Source: Megaustenia siamemsis
Lineage: Eukaryota > Mollusca > Gastropoda > Stylommatophora > Ariophantidae
Assembly (NCBI GenBank): GCA_032433765.1
Contig: JAVIAB010000059.1
Coordinates: 62,111,178 to 62,175,177 of the forward strand
Length of the DNA stretch: 64,000 nucleotides
Direction: 5' to 3'
The position numbers and the translations under genes are program-made. Shown in pieces: positions 10,003 to 21,844 of the stretch (positions are counted from its first letter, which is position 1; each line of letters starts with the position of its first letter). Below the pieces are notes generated by a model. It was given only the letters and a program-made list of their open reading frames with translations. It was not told the origin of the DNA and searched no databases.

Positions 10003-10629
10003 TTAACTCTTTCCGTACGTTTGGACGCACTGTACGTCACTCTCAGTTTGATTAGTGAAAACCTTTACCAACCCATATTCTTTTTACATGTCTTGTATCA
10101 TCTTTGTGTTGGTGAAATCTAAATACTTGTTCAGTTATCGAAAAATTCATATAAAAATATGTTGAGTGTTAGAGAAATATACATGTAAACATTAAAATTC
10201 ATATAAAAATATGTTGAGTGTTAGAGAAATATAAATATAAATATAAAAATGTATATATAATATGTTGAGTGTTAGAGAAATATACATATAAATATAAACA
10301 TTTATATATAATATGCTGAGTGTTAGAGAAATATACATATAAATGTAAACATTTATATATAATAATATGTTGAGTGTTAGAGAAATATACATATAAATGT
10401 AAACATTCATATATAATATGTTGAGTGTTAGAGAAATATACATATAAATATAAAAATGCATATATAATATGTTGAGTGTTAGAGAAATATACATATAAAT
10501 ATAAAAATTCATATATAATATGTTGAGTGTTAGAGAAATATACATATGATTGGTTTTTAAAACCATAGACAATTTTGCATCTAAAATTTTCCGTTGCATT
10601 GATAATAGCCTTCGTACCGAAAGAGTTAA
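10003..10629. mobile_element. piggyBac-like MITE with TTAA duplications
   Basis: The element is bounded by TTAA at 10003-10006 and 10626-10629. Its termini form an inverted repeat: CTCTTTCCGTACG at the left and CGTACCGAAAGAG at the right (one mismatch). The LINE sequence on either side rejoins across a single TTAA (GCTGTTAAG... to ...TTAAGGTCTATTTGATG), matching the uninterrupted paralogue at 24.51 kb. TTAA target duplication is diagnostic of the piggyBac superfamily. No transposase is encoded, so it is non-autonomous. Its middle is an expanded tandem array. Confidence 0.85.
10146..10552. repeat. 61-66-bp tandem array inside the MITE
   Basis: About seven units of ATATGTTGAGTGTTAGAGAA followed by an ATAC/ATAT-rich variable part. 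The apparent 135-151 codon open frames on the minus strand are repeat translation, not genes. Confidence 0.85.
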
Positions 10630-10810
10630 GGTCTATTTGATGTTCTGAAACCATCTTCTTCTTGGTCTGCCCCTGTCTGGTCTTCCTGCAACTAAGCCGT
10701 CCATTAGTATTCCTTCCAATCTGCTGTGTCTTTTGACGTGACCATAATATTCTAATTCGCCCTGTATGTTGTTTAGTTGCTAGTTCTTTTCAATGTTTAT
10801 ATTTTCTAAT
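10630..10810 (-). mobile_element. LINE fragment (right part, split by MITE)
   Basis: Continuation of the minus-strand LINE at 9905-10002. Reverse strand gives RPRRRWF-like residues, as in the copy at 36.6 kb. Confidence 0.6.
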
Positions 10811-10819
10811 ATCTTGTCA

Positions 10820-10822
<3 letters not shown>

Positions 10823-10863
<41 letters not shown>
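10823..10863. repeat. (TA)n microsatellite
   Basis: About 20 TA dinucleotides directly upstream of a LINE 3' fragment. Confidence 0.95.
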
Positions 10864-10865
<2 letters not shown>

Positions 10866-11220
10866 AGTCTGTAGAAATGTGGTTTTACAGAAGAATATTG
10901 AGAATATCACGGACAGTTAAGTAGAGTAATGAAAATGTTCTGAAAGAGGTCAAAGCATAAAGAGAGCAAATTTTCAATATTAGGAAGAAACAATCATAAT
11001 TTTTTGGCCATGTAATGAGAAGAGAACAACTGGAGTATATTGTAACAACTGGAAAAATTTAGGGACGAAGAGATTGAGGGAAACAAAGAGAAAAAGTAAC
11101 AGACAGCTTAAGAGAATGGTTTGGCAGAAGGTCAACAACAGAAATGATAAATAACTGTCGAGATCGAAAGTTGTGGAGAGACATGATCACCTACACCGGT
11201 ACTTGATGATGATGATGATC
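10864..11220 (+). mobile_element. RTE-like LINE 3' fragment with GAT tail
   Basis: Plus strand resembles VEMWFYRRMLRI, then QSSFFGHVMRREQLEYIVTT, then REWFGRRSTTEMINNCRDRK, with stops and frameshifts. It ends in GATGATGATGATG. This is the C-terminal, post-reverse-transcriptase part of a non-LTR retrotransposon with a simple-repeat 3' tail. Confidence 0.8.
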
Positions 11221-11885
11221 TTGTCACTACTCTTTTTCAATATCCATGTTATCCTAAAGATTTGTTTGCAGCATTTTGTTTAAGATGAATCAATTGTCTT
11301 CATTGGTGTTTGCAAGATTGTCCATGATCCACAACCATATGTAGCTATGGAGATAATGCATGTTTACAGTAGTTTATTCTGCCTTGCCTAATTGGTATCG
11401 TGCCATATGTTCTTCGTGCCATTTCATTGTTGTGTTACTATTACTAATCTTCTAGCAATATCCCTCTGTCAGTCTCTATTGTGACTGTTATCTACTGCAG
11501 GTCCCAGATGTTAATAGTTTGTTACAAACTCAAGTTCATCACCGTTGATGATTTTTCATTGTCTTTTTGCGTTGTCAGTATACATCACCTTGGTTTTCTG
11601 TAAATTAAAATAATATGGCTTTGTTCTTCACTGTGTTATTTTTTAAACACATTCAATTGTCTCTTCTTGTACCTTTAAGCTGTTTGAGAGTAGGACTGTG
11701 CCATCAGCTTATCTGATGTCCGTTATCATGTCGCCATTTGTAGTGAAAGGATCAAACTTCACACTATGTTCAACATTTCTGTGCTTACTTTATTAATCCG
11801 CAATGGTCAGTAACAATTATTGATTTACTTTGTATAAATCATTATCTCAACATTTGATCTTTCTGAATATAATAGTTTTGGGAAC
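11221..11885. other. LINE-like degenerate sequence, no gene seen
   Basis: No usable open frame. The minus strand has scattered reverse-transcriptase-like wording (for example around 11690-11760) suggesting an old LINE body. No exon of the LRR family was found. Confidence 0.35.
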
Positions 11886-11889
11886 AGTT

Positions 11890-12095
11890 GGCTGTGTTCA
11901 CTTTCTGCGCGGTTTCGCCTTATGTCTTTTGGCGTGTGCTGAGACTGCTACGATGGGGACTACAGTTACCTTTCTTGTTTGGGAGACGTGTTAGTAATTC
12001 GGATGATTCCACCGACACGGGCGGTTGAGCAATTATGGATTTTAATTCGTTTGCTGTGATACCGAGGCCTTCCATAACCAATAACCAAAAAGAAG
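11890..12095 (-). mobile_element. Dispersed repeat with GITANELKSII reading frame, copy 1
   Basis: Minus strand reads MEGLGITANELKSIIAQPPV then SSELLTRL. Other copies are at 16320-16495 (+), 32690-32880 (+) and 36340-36500 (-). The frame is shared between copies, suggesting it comes from a mobile element ORF. The element family is not recognised. Confidence 0.6.
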
Positions 12096-12163
12096 TTCTC
12101 AGTATCTTGAGAAAACACTTTTTTTTTTTCAAACACAAAATCACAACAAAATTTATAGTTCTC

Positions 12164-12186
12164 TGCGTGTGTGTGTGTGTGTGTGT
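12164..12186. repeat. (GT)n microsatellite
   Basis: A short GTGTGT run. Confidence 0.9.
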
Positions 12187-12493
12187 TCTCTGTTTGTGTA
12201 ATCTGTTTAGGCAGCGCCTTGGTGATAATCTTGGTCAATGAGTCAGTCTGGAGACAAGCATATTTATAAAAAGAGACATAACAACAAATTGTATCTATAA
12301 CCTCTTAGCTTTTCAACAAATGGTATACATTTTATCCATTTGGCGTTAGAATTACAAATATATATATATATTACTAGTGGATATCCATGAATTAGAAGAA
12401 ATACACTCTCCAAATTTAGTGTTTCTTTGATAAGTAATGTAAGCAGCGTGTGACTATGTCAGCTAGACTGTCAGGACACATACTTTGAAATGG

Positions 12494-13048
<555 letters not shown>

Positions 13049-13260
13049 TTGACTTTTCGAGCCGTAGCCGGCCCATAGGGCATAGACCCAGATACTCTTT
13101 CTCTTATCTAAATTGTTATTTTACAGTTTTCAATTCTACTAAAGATCTTCTATCAAATCTCGCCATCTGTCTCTGTTCTTTGAAAGCATCTCTATCTCTT
13201 TGAGTGAGCCGATTATTACTGCTCTTGCCTCTCTCATCAATGTAATGTAATCTGTGTTTA
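13049..13260 (-). mobile_element. GATA-tailed LINE 3' end
   Basis: Minus strand encodes MREARAV, GSLKEIEML and NRDRWRDLIEDL, then a 3' UTR with GCCCTATGGGCCGG and GGCTCGAAAAGTCAATAGA running into GATA repeats. It matches the better-preserved copy at 52546-52946. Confidence 0.85.
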
Positions 13261-13321
13261 TCACCTCTTGTTAAAGTTGAATATTGATTTGTGGTTGAGT
13301 AAAACAATGAATATATATATA

Positions 13322-13528
13322 GAGTAAAGTAAAAGTAAAGTACCCCCGTCACGCCAAATGGCGTATAGGGAATATGGTGTTAGTGACCATATATTTTTAG
13401 AGACCTTCGGCACATGATTTTTGGGGTAATGTGGTCGGTATTACGCCTGTGCCGCTTTACTTTCCCAGAAAAAAATCCGGTACCCATTAAAGGCTGGGTG
13501 AACCAGAAGCAGTCGGTTGGGATCGAAC
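13322..13528 (-). mobile_element. SINE family 1, 5'-truncated
   Basis: Contains the conserved 3' body of SINE family 1 (GTCACGCC, ATAGGGAATATGGTGTTAGT, GTCGGTATTACGCC, CCGGTACCC) and breaks off at box B (GGTTGGGATCGAACC). Confidence 0.9.
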
Positions 13529-13682
13529 CTCTTGAAGAATCTCAAAGCAAGGCCTCAAATGGAAACTGGGGTAAAAGAGGTCAACCTAGAGAAACAGCAG
13601 AAGGAGCACTCAGGCGAGAGACAACAGCAGCAGGCATCATTTCGCCAAGATTAAATAACTGGCGTAGAACAGAGTAGTGTGG
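13529..13682 (+). mobile_element. LINE C-terminal fragment
   Basis: Frame reads GKRGQPRETAEGALRRET and AAGI, ending NNWRRTE-stop. It is the same family as the LINE at 52.6 kb (KRGRPRETLRRTLMREARAA there). Confidence 0.75.
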
Positions 13683-13853
13683 GGGATACAATGCGGGCCC
13701 TGTGCAAGGTCTCATGTTTGATAGCAAAGATCGTCGGACACAAATAATCTACAATATCTGCCCTATCTCCCGTCTTCTGGACGGCAAAAAAGGGCAATAT
13801 TGTATTTATTTATTATTTTAAAAATAAAATTAAAGACACTTACCACTTGTGAC

Positions 13854-13942
13854 GACACATTTTCTAATAAACAGTTGGACTATCTTAGCCTTGTATTGTC
13901 GTGACAAATCTGCGCCGATAAGAGCGTGATCTTAAAAATAAA
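13854..13942 (-). other. Conserved upstream (5' UTR) exon of the left-edge LRR paralogue
   Basis: Minus strand begins GATCACGCTCTTATCGG, contains TTGTCACGACAA, and ends at a GTAAGTG donor (853-849). Homologous blocks of about 90 bp, each ending at GTAAGT, lie upstream of exon 1 of gene A (about 31360) and gene B (about 48180). Position and the shared donor suggest a non-coding first exon; this is not proven. Confidence 0.4.
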
Positions 13943-14104
13943 CAAACAGACAACTAAAGGGATTATCAACTTTGTTAAACATGTCTCATCGCGTGGAAAA
14001 CGGCGCAAAAATTGTCACTAATTTCGCGTAAGGAATTGCATAGAAAGTGCATAGAAGAGGTTATGTGTAAAGTGATACAAGGCATGCGAATAGCTGGATA
14101 GACA

Positions 14105-14335
14105 ATGTACTCACAAGAGATCATCATCAGGTACCATGACTGCTGGCGTAGGTGATCATGTCGATTACCCGACCAGACACTGATCACTGATCTTAGAAGA
14201 GGTGGGAGGAAAAAACAATAACAAGAACTGACGGATGTTAAGCGAATGTCAGACCAAAGTTGGCAGAAAGTGAAAACAGTTATGAACAGGCTATACACGA
14301 TGCACCCTGAAAGGGATGTATACTGACAACAAGAA
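14105..14335. mobile_element. RTE-like LINE 3' terminus, rearranged
   Basis: Starts with TCATCATCAGGTACC and CTGGCGTAGGTGATCATGTC, the reverse complement of the RTE-like LINE 3' tail. It then passes into plus-strand-looking LINE words (TTAGAAGAGGTGGGAGG). Degenerate. Confidence 0.5.
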
Positions 14336-15770
14336 TTGTAGGGAACGAAACTAGAAGAAGATTCAATTCAATGAAAGTTTAATAATAAACTCTCCATGAA
14401 AGTGTGTAATGTGGGTTTATAGTTTTTTCTTAAGAATCGGAAAGCAAAAACAGCTTGGCTGTGATTCCCTGAGACTAGTCGCAGATATGACTGGCAGGGT
14501 AAAGATTCTTTAAAAACCAGCGGCAGGCGTTCAGAGGAGGAACGAGAGATCGCGACTCCTCTAATATTTTATCAGAAAAAAATAAAATAAAAACATTCCA
14601 GGTCATTGAGTTAAATGTTAGTGCGCAATGAGCCATCTCATGCCAGAGTGTTCCGTGAGATAGTTCAACTAATGAGAGCTGTTACTAGTAGGTAGGCTTG
14701 GATGTCTAGAGTCATAAAGTCACAAGTCACACTACAGCACGACATCTATCGATCTTGCATTGTGTGTGAGAATTGGGCTAGACAATTAAGCATTGAGTTC
14801 CCTGGTTGCCATGACTACAGTGGTTGAACTAGTATGGTAACCTTTTCTCTCGTTATCGTAAAAAAAAAAATAGAAGTATAGCAGGAAGGAGGTACAGTTA
14901 ACTAATATCTCATTAAGTCATTGCTCTGTGTCTTTATATAAAAAAAAAAACATACTTCAACATAATTGTAAGAGACAGACATTTAAAAAAAAATTAACAG
15001 CAAAACCATATTGAATTCGTAACTTAAAATGCATTTAATTAAGGATATTTTGAGGCAATTTTAGGGCAATAATTGAAGGGACTATTTTACATAAGGTAAA
15101 TTATAGTAATCTGTATGTCAGTTGACCGATAAGTATGGTCTCACGTTCTGACCTCCACAAGTTTCGAACCCAGCCTACGCCGCTGAATAAAGCAGTTGTG
15201 CGTGGTCAGGAACGGTTGCAATATGACGTCACGCTTATCCACGCATTTAGAATATACACATTTTCCCACTTTCTATGTTTTATGAATTAATTCCTATTAC
15301 ATTTTCTTTCTTTGTTATATTTGTGGACTTGCAAAGTTACAGGGTATCCTGGGTTATTCAAATTAATGGGAAAATATTAAAATCAAACACAAAATTAAAA
15401 ATACACCTAGATACTTTACTAACGCCAGATAGTAGACACATTACAGAAGTTTTGTACTGAGTCTAGCAAAAACAGTGTTTTAAAAAGGTATAACAACATA
15501 TTGAGCAACCCACTGTCATTTTAGGGAAGAAGAATGGTAAAATATGTTTCATGTTGAACCGATCTGACATTTAATCAGTGTTATAATGGCCTGCCTTCGT
15601 AGGTGAACGTAATCCTGAATAATCTGTCAACAAAGCTCTTTCGAAGCTACAGGCTAGTAGTTGTAAACAGACTATGAATATCACAGAGATCCAAAGTCAC
15701 ACGTAGACGGATTAATTTAGAAATCTGAAGTTTATTAGTTTAAGGCATTTTCATTTCGTTACTCCGCTCT
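14336..15770. other. Intergenic, no gene recognised
   Basis: Mostly AT-rich unique sequence with short A-runs. A tRNA-like box B (GGGTTCGAAACTTG on the minus strand) is near 15160-15180 and may be an old SINE. The 61-codon frame at 15275-15460 has no recognisable features. Confidence 0.4.
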
Positions 15771-15774
15771 TAAA

Positions 15775-16210
15775 TATCTTCTTTCTTTCTACCTTTCAGC
15801 TTCCCTGTGGAGCATAGGTTTTCAACAAACACTTTCCTAGTCGTTCTGTTTCTTGCCATTCTTTTAAGATCATTCCATGTCTTCCCCATCATCTTCATCT
15901 CTGCTTCTATCTGTCTTTTCCAAGAATTATTTGGTCTTCCTCCTTGTTTTTTCCCCTGAGGATTCCAAAAAAGGGCCTGTTGTGTAATACTCTCAGTTGG
16001 CTTCCGCAGTGTATGTCATATCCAGCGCCATCGTCTTCGCTGTATCTCTTTATCCACTGGTATTTGACTGGTACATTTCCATAATTCTATATTAGTAATT
16101 TTCTCCTGCCATTTCCATCCTTTTATTCTGCGTAAGCATCCATTAATGAATGTTTGTATCTTCATGATTGTCAAACTCTTAAATATATCTCAGTCTTATT
16201 GTCACGAAAT
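15775..16210 (-). mobile_element. LINE C-terminal fragment (RRRWRWIGH family)
   Basis: Minus strand corresponds to the C-terminal region seen intact at 48400-48905. It includes RRRWRWIGH-like words, a GNPQGKKQGG-like stretch, and ends near the sequence complementary to CTTTCTACCTTTCAGC. Degenerate. Confidence 0.75.
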
Positions 16211-16319
16211 AGTCTTCCTACTTGTTATGTTCCCTGTTGTTTTCTTTATACCGCCTGTCTGTAATTCATAAAATAAACAGCCTAACATTGTATCCGTCAT
16301 GGCTGGAGGTGTTAGTAAG

Positions 16320-16495
16320 TTAGTGAGTCGAAGGCCCTGGTATCACTGCAAACGAATTAAAATTCATAATTGCTCAACCTTCCGTGCCAGTGAAATAATC
16401 AGAATCAACATCTCATCTTATCCGAAGATCCAAACAAAGAAAGGCAGCTACAGCATACGCCAAAAGACATAACGCGTAGACGCACCAAAAGTGGT
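16320..16495 (+). mobile_element. Dispersed repeat with GITANELKSII frame, copy 2
   Basis: Sequence GGTATCACTGCAAACGAATT and following match copies 1, 3 and 4. Confidence 0.6.
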
Positions 16496-16918
16496 CGCAG
16501 TCAAATATAGAAACACGATGCGAATGAAAAACACAGCTCACGGTATGTACAGAGCACTAAACTCAGTAGCTCCGGCAGCAAGTCGGACTTGGAATATGAG
16601 GAAACTGCAAATAGGATAATTTTTCAGACAAAGCCTCAACGGTTCCTGCCGCCCATCTGCCATATTGATCAGAAGTCCATATGTTAATATACCCTTCCAT
16701 TTGTTACAGTTTATCCAGTCACTTTTCTTGGACAGCCTGTGAATGCTAACTTAAAGAAACGAATGTGATGTGGCATTACCAACGAACTGTTCACATATTT
16801 TTCGACAGTTACTGACACCGACTGAACACCTAAGGGATCACCTGAAGTGCCATAATCGAATCTAACCGCAGTTATCAGCAAGTAAGACAAAAAAAGTAAA
16901 TTTTATAAAAGAGTACAA

Positions 16919-16920
<2 letters not shown>
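16496..16920. other. Intergenic, no gene recognised
   Basis: Possible continuation of the GITANELK repeat up to about 16630 (TCAGTAGCTCCGGCAGCAAG). No open frame. Confidence 0.3.
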
Positions 16921-16921
<1 letters not shown>

Positions 16922-16984
<63 letters not shown>

Positions 16985-16992
16985 TTTTTTTC
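16922..16992. repeat. (AT)n plus T-run
   Basis: AT dinucleotide repeats followed by about 26 T, at the 3' end of a minus-strand SINE family 2 copy. Confidence 0.95.
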
Positions 16993-17305
16993 GTTAGCCA
17001 GCTTTGACCTCCGACGAAGTCCCTGGAGACTGGGAACTGAATTTTGCGTGTTAATACATTTTTTCCTGGCAGCCGTGTGGACAGGGGTTCCTCGCCGCAC
17101 AGGCAGATAACTCAGTCTTCGGAGGTACTCATATTTTTTCCGTCGATGAGTAGTTGACGCTTCAAGCGGGGCCTTGCTGCTGAAACCAGGGGTAGTTACC
17201 GCAGAGGGGAATCAAAACTAAAAATCACAACCGGTGCAGGTGGGATTTGAACCCACAATCTCTCTGTCTGAGGCCGGCGTCTTGCCTCGAGAACCAAACG
17301 CTAGA
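16993..17305 (-). mobile_element. SINE family 2, copy 1
   Basis: tRNA-derived head at the right end: GTGGGTTCAAATCCCACCTG on the minus strand is a canonical box B. The body has AGTACCTCCGAAGACTGAGT and GGAACCCCTGTCCACACGGC; the tail runs into the AT/T microsatellite. Other copies: 20560-20885 (+), 61595-61865 (-). Confidence 0.85.
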
Positions 17306-17584
17306 GCACAGGGATAACTAAGCTATCTAAAAAAAATAGCTACCTTTGGTGATGTCTTTCACGATCCTGCTTTTGGACCATCTATTGTTCTTCGTTGTTT
17401 TTTCTTTCTGTTGTTGATTGTTTGTGATTTTTTTCCGAGTATTGCAAACATGCCTCTTCCCATGAATTGATTCGTTGATCCTGAGGTCTTAGTGCGGAAA
17501 AGAGCAGATGTATCTTCAATCAACATTTTTCAGGAACAGTCAGTTTGAGTATTCTTGAACAAGGGCTGCAACGGGTGGTCGAGT
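17306..17584. other. Spacer, no gene seen
   Basis: No open frame or recognised repeat. Confidence 0.4.
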
Positions 17585-17599
17585 GATACTGGGTATGAC

Positions 17600-19619
17600 C
17601 CATCTGCAATGCAACTTTTTCTATGAGTAGAATGTAACAGCAATGCAACTGTTTCTATGAGTAGAATGTAATAGCAATACAACTGTTTCTATGAGTAGAA
17701 TGTAATAGCAATACAACTGTTTCTATGAGTAGAATGTAATAGCAATGCAACTGTTTCTATGAGTAGAATGAAATAGCAATACAACTGTTTCTATGAGTAG
17801 AATGTAATAGAAATGCAACTGTTTTCTATGAGTAGAATGTAATAGCAATGCAACTGTTTCTATGAGTAGAATGTAATAGCAATACAACTGTTTCTATGAG
17901 TAGAATGTAATAGCAATGCAACTGTTTCTATGAGTAGAATGTAATAGCATTACAATTGTTTCTATGAGTAGAATGTAATAGTAATGCAACTGTTTCTATG
18001 AGTAGAATGTAATAGCAATGCAACTGTGTCTATGAGTAGAATGTAATAGTAATGCAACTGTTTCTATGAGTAGAATGAAATAGCAATGCAACTGTTTCTA
18101 TGAGTAGAATGTAATAGCAAGGCAACTGTTTCTATGAGTAGAATGTAATAGCAATACAACTGTTTCTAGAGTAGAATGTAATAGTAATGCAACTGTTTCT
18201 ATGAGTAGAATGTAATAGCAATGCAACTGTTTCTATGAGTAGAATGTAATAGCATTACAACTGTTTATATGTGTAGAATGTAATAGCATTACAACTGTTT
18301 CTATGAGTAGAATGCAATAGTAATGCAACTGTTTCTATGAGTAGAATGTAATAGCAATGCAACTGTTTCTATGAGTAGAATGTAATAGCAATACAACTGT
18401 TTCTATGAGTAGAATGTAATAGCAATGCAACTGTTTCTATGAGTAGAATGTAATAGCAATGCAACTGTTTCTATGAGTAGAATGTAATAGCAATGCAACT
18501 GTTTCTATGAGTAGAATGTAATAGCAATGCAACTGTTTCTATGAGTAGAATGTTATAGCAATACAACTGTTTCTATGAGTAGAATGTAATAGCAATGCAA
18601 CTGTTTCTATGAGTGCAATGTAAAGCAATGCAACTGTTTCTATGAGTAGAATGTAATAGCAATACAACTGTTTCTATGAGTAGAATGTAATAGCAATACA
18701 ACTGTTTCTATGAGTAGACTGTAATAGAAATACAACTGTTTCTATGAGTAGAATGTAATTGCAATAAAACTGTTTCTATGAGTAGAATGTAATAGCAATA
18801 CAACTGTTTCTATGAGTAGAATGTAATAGCAATACAACTGTTTCTATGAGTAGAATGTAATAGCAATACAACTGTTTCTATGAGTAGAATGTAATAGCAA
18901 TACAACTGTTTCTATGAGTAGAATGTAATAGCAATACAACTGTTTCTATGAGTAGAATGTAATAGCAATACAACTGTTTCTATGAGTAGAATGTAATTGC
19001 AATACAACTGTTTCTATGAGTAGAATGTAATAGCAATACAACTGTTTCTGTGAGTAGATTGTAACAGCAATACAACTGTTTCTATGAGTAGAATGTAATA
19101 GCAATACAACTGTTTCTATGAGTAGAATGTAATAGCAATACAACTGTTTCTATGAGTAGAATGTAACAGCAATGCAACTGTTTCTATGAGTAGAATGTGA
19201 TAGCAATACAACTGTTTCTATGAGTAGAATGTAATAGAAATACAACTGTTTCTATGAGTAGAATGTAATAGCAATACAACTGTTTCTATGAGTAGAATGT
19301 AATAGAAATACAACTGTTTCTATGAGTACAATGTAATAGCAATACAACTGTTTCTATCAGTAGAATGTAATAGCAATACAACTGTTTCTATGAGTAGAAT
19401 GTAATAGCAATACAACTGTTTCTATGAGTAGAATGTAATAGAAATACAACTGTTTCTATGAGTACAATGTAATAGCAATACAACTGTTTCTATGATTAGA
19501 ATGTAATAGCAATACAACTGTTTCTATGAGTAGAATGTAATAGCAATACAACTGTTTCTATGAGTAGAATGTAATAGCAATACAACTGTTTCTATGAGTA
19601 GAATGAAATAGCAATACAA
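17600..19619. repeat. 34-bp satellite, about 60 copies
   Basis: Unit TTTCTATGAGTAGAATGTAA then TAGCAATACAACTG repeats every 34 bp for 2.0 kb with point variants (GCAATGCAAC versus GCAATACAAC; GAAATACAAC). Variants cluster: the TGC form dominates the left half, the TAC form the right half. Frames inside it are repeat translation. Confidence 0.97.
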
Positions 19620-19847
19620 ATTAAGAATCATCTCAGGCTATTCAGAGGTTATTGTTGTCAGACTAGGGGGATACGACTAGAAAATGTACTGTCACTTCTT
19701 CTATTCACTACACACATAGACCATATATGTAAAAAAGCTAACACAAATGAAAATACCACAATTTACGCTCCCTGTGCCAGATGACCAAGCATCAATAGCG
19801 ATAAAGAGAACAATAATAAAAACAATATCTAAATAGTGTTCCAGTCA

Positions 19848-20210
19848 TCATCATCAAGTACTGGGCCTGCTGGTGTAGGTGATCATGTCTCTCCACAACT
19901 TTCGATCTCGACAGTTATTTATCATTTCTGTTGTTGACCTTCTGCCAAACCATTCTCTTAAACTGTCTGGTAACTTTTCTCTTTGCTTCCCTCTATTACT
20001 TCGTCCCTCAATTTTCCCAGTTGTTACAGTATATTCCAGTTGTTCTCTTCTCATTACATGGCTAAAAAATGATGATTGTTTTTTCCTGACAATTGGAAAT
20101 TAGCTCTCTTTTTGCTTTAGCCTCTTTCAGAACGTTTTCATTACTCTTCTTAGCTGCCCATGGTATTCTCAACATTCTTCTGTAAAACCACATTTCTACA
20201 GACTCCAGTG
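19848..20210 (-). mobile_element. RTE-like LINE 3' fragment
   Basis: Minus strand reads VEMWFYRRMLRIPWAAKKSN, then KRELISNCQEKTIIIF, then RREQLEYTVTTGKIEGRSNR and EWFGRRSTTEMINNCRDRKL. It ends ...CCCAGTACTTGATGATGATG. One of the less damaged copies. Confidence 0.85.
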
Positions 20211-20430
20211 CTGTCAGGTCGGGTCATTTTACCTGCTACTGTATGCAGTAAACAGTACAACCTGTGGCTGCCCTGCTGCCTTGCAGGTAAGCTCGGGAGA
20301 GTAAAAGGCTAAGGGAGGGTACCCCGAAGTAAAAAAACCCCACTGTCTTGTGGGTGAGACTTTCGTCAAAGGCTAGTGGAGCCAACCGTACACAAACCGA
20401 TGGAAGGCAACAGAAAACCACCCTCGTAAT
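20211..20430. mobile_element. Retroelement fragment interrupting the LINE
   Basis: Lies between two parts of the minus-strand LINE; the sequence CTTTGTACAATCATGAATCG at 20431 recurs at 63835 next to the other copy. Words such as GCTGCCTTGCAGG and CAAAGGCTA are shared with the GA-tailed retroelement at 34.25 and 51.5 kb, so it is probably a relative. Confidence 0.5.
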
Positions 20431-20559
20431 TTCTTTGTACAATCATGAATCGTGTTCAAGTATCACAGCCTAAAAAAATTAATATGGACAAGATAGGATC
20501 AACAGTGAAATAAGAAGAAATAGGACCAAAATATCTTCACAGAGCACGAGAAACTGATC

Positions 20560-20890
20560 AGAACGACAAACTTCAAATATCACGTCGGGAAACTGGCAAG
20601 TCGCTGTCTCGATACAGAGAGGTTATGAGTTCAAATCCCGACTGCACCAGTTTGAATTTTTATTTTGTGATTTCTCTCAACTACAACCACTCTTGTTCTC
20701 AGCAGGCTTGAAACGTCATTACTCATCGGCTGAAAAAGTATGAGTACCTCCGAAGACGGAGTTATCTGCCTGTGCAGCGAGGGACTAATGTGCAAACGGC
20801 TGTCAGGAAAAAACGGATTAACACGCACAATTCAGTTCCTTGTCTCTAGGGACTTCGCCAGGGGTGAAAGCTGGCGAACGCAATATATAT
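20560..20890 (+). mobile_element. SINE family 2, copy 2
   Basis: Box B-like GAGTTCAAATCCCGACTG near 20630, body with AGTACCTCCGAAGACGGAGT, tail ending in ATATATATAT. Confidence 0.85.
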
Positions 20891-21305
20891 ATATACATGT
20901 CATCAAATGACACAATACAGAGATTGACAACAGATGCGGTAAGGAAAACCATATTCCTGGACTGTTATAGAACAAACATGTAATATAACAAGAGAGCATT
21001 AATTAAAACCAATATTTCCCTTGAACCTCAGTATCAGCCATCATTTTAGACATTAGCAGCTATCGAAAACTGAAAAAGAAATCATCACTACAAAGATGAG
21101 ATGTCTATGACAAGATGAGACACATTCTCATTCAAATATATGAGGATTTCAGGAAAGAGCTGGAGTCACACCAGTACTGGATCTTAATAGATAATGAAAG
21201 AATCACAGATATGGACACATGTCACGATTACCACGAAACATTTCTCCGAGAACCTTAACATAATAAATACAGTACCCAGTAGACTCGGAAGAAAATGAAT
21301 TAATA
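20891..21305. other. Intergenic, no gene recognised
   Basis: No open frame of note and no recognised repeat. Confidence 0.35.
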
Positions 21306-21313
21306 CAATAGTG

Positions 21314-21692
21314 TAAAGATAAAGATAAAGGTAAAGATAAAGGTAAAGATAAAGGTAAAGGTAAAGGTAAAGGTAAAGTACGAGACTTGAACCGGCGTCT
21401 TAGCACGCGAGTTTTCACCCATATGTGCTCGGCCGCTTATCCAGAAGTGTTCCGAGACTTATGGACAGTGTCGTTTCAAGCCTCGCAACTCACGATGAGA
21501 AGCGGCATTCCTCACCTTTCCATAGTACTACCCTTGTTCCCATTTCTGTCAGCGGCTGGGTCGACTGCAGGGATATTTTTTTTTCCAACCTCGAGTAGAA
21601 CTCACACTGCCTCCAGCGGGAATCAAACACGGGTTGCCCGAACATCGCTAGCCAAATCGGGTGGTTTTCCCAACTAGGCTACCGAGGTCCCC
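21314..21692 (-). mobile_element. SINE family 3 with (CTTTAC)n tail, copy 1
   Basis: tRNA-like head at the right end: minus strand GACCTCGGTAGCCTAGTTGG (box A) and CGTGTTTGATTCCCGC (box B). The body includes GTCGACCCAGCCGCTGACAG. The 3' tail at 21314-21378 is a run of (GGTAAA)n, i.e. (TTTACC)n on the SINE strand. Second copy at 55268-55590. Confidence 0.85.
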
Positions 21693-21844
21693 ATAGTGAC
21701 CATCACTATCATTACTTTACAAGAGACACATACTACAGATCATTGGCCGATTCATTACATTTTCTCTCCACACTGGACGACAACAAAGACAGAAGAAAGT
21801 CAGTCCATAGGTTAGTTTTAGAAGACCTCAGAATATTATATGGG

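Noticed and set aside
10192..10654. 135- and 151-codon frames with YISLTLNILYM repeats
   Set aside because: Two overlapping frames through the MITE's tandem array; no unique sequence.
17600..19619. Possible CRISPR array (34-bp repeat)
   Set aside because: Units are contiguous with no unique spacers, and the setting is eukaryotic; it is a satellite.
19854..20103. Short frames on both strands around 19.9-20.1 kb as host genes
   Set aside because: They are sense and antisense of the RTE-like LINE 3' end, repeated at least five times in this window.
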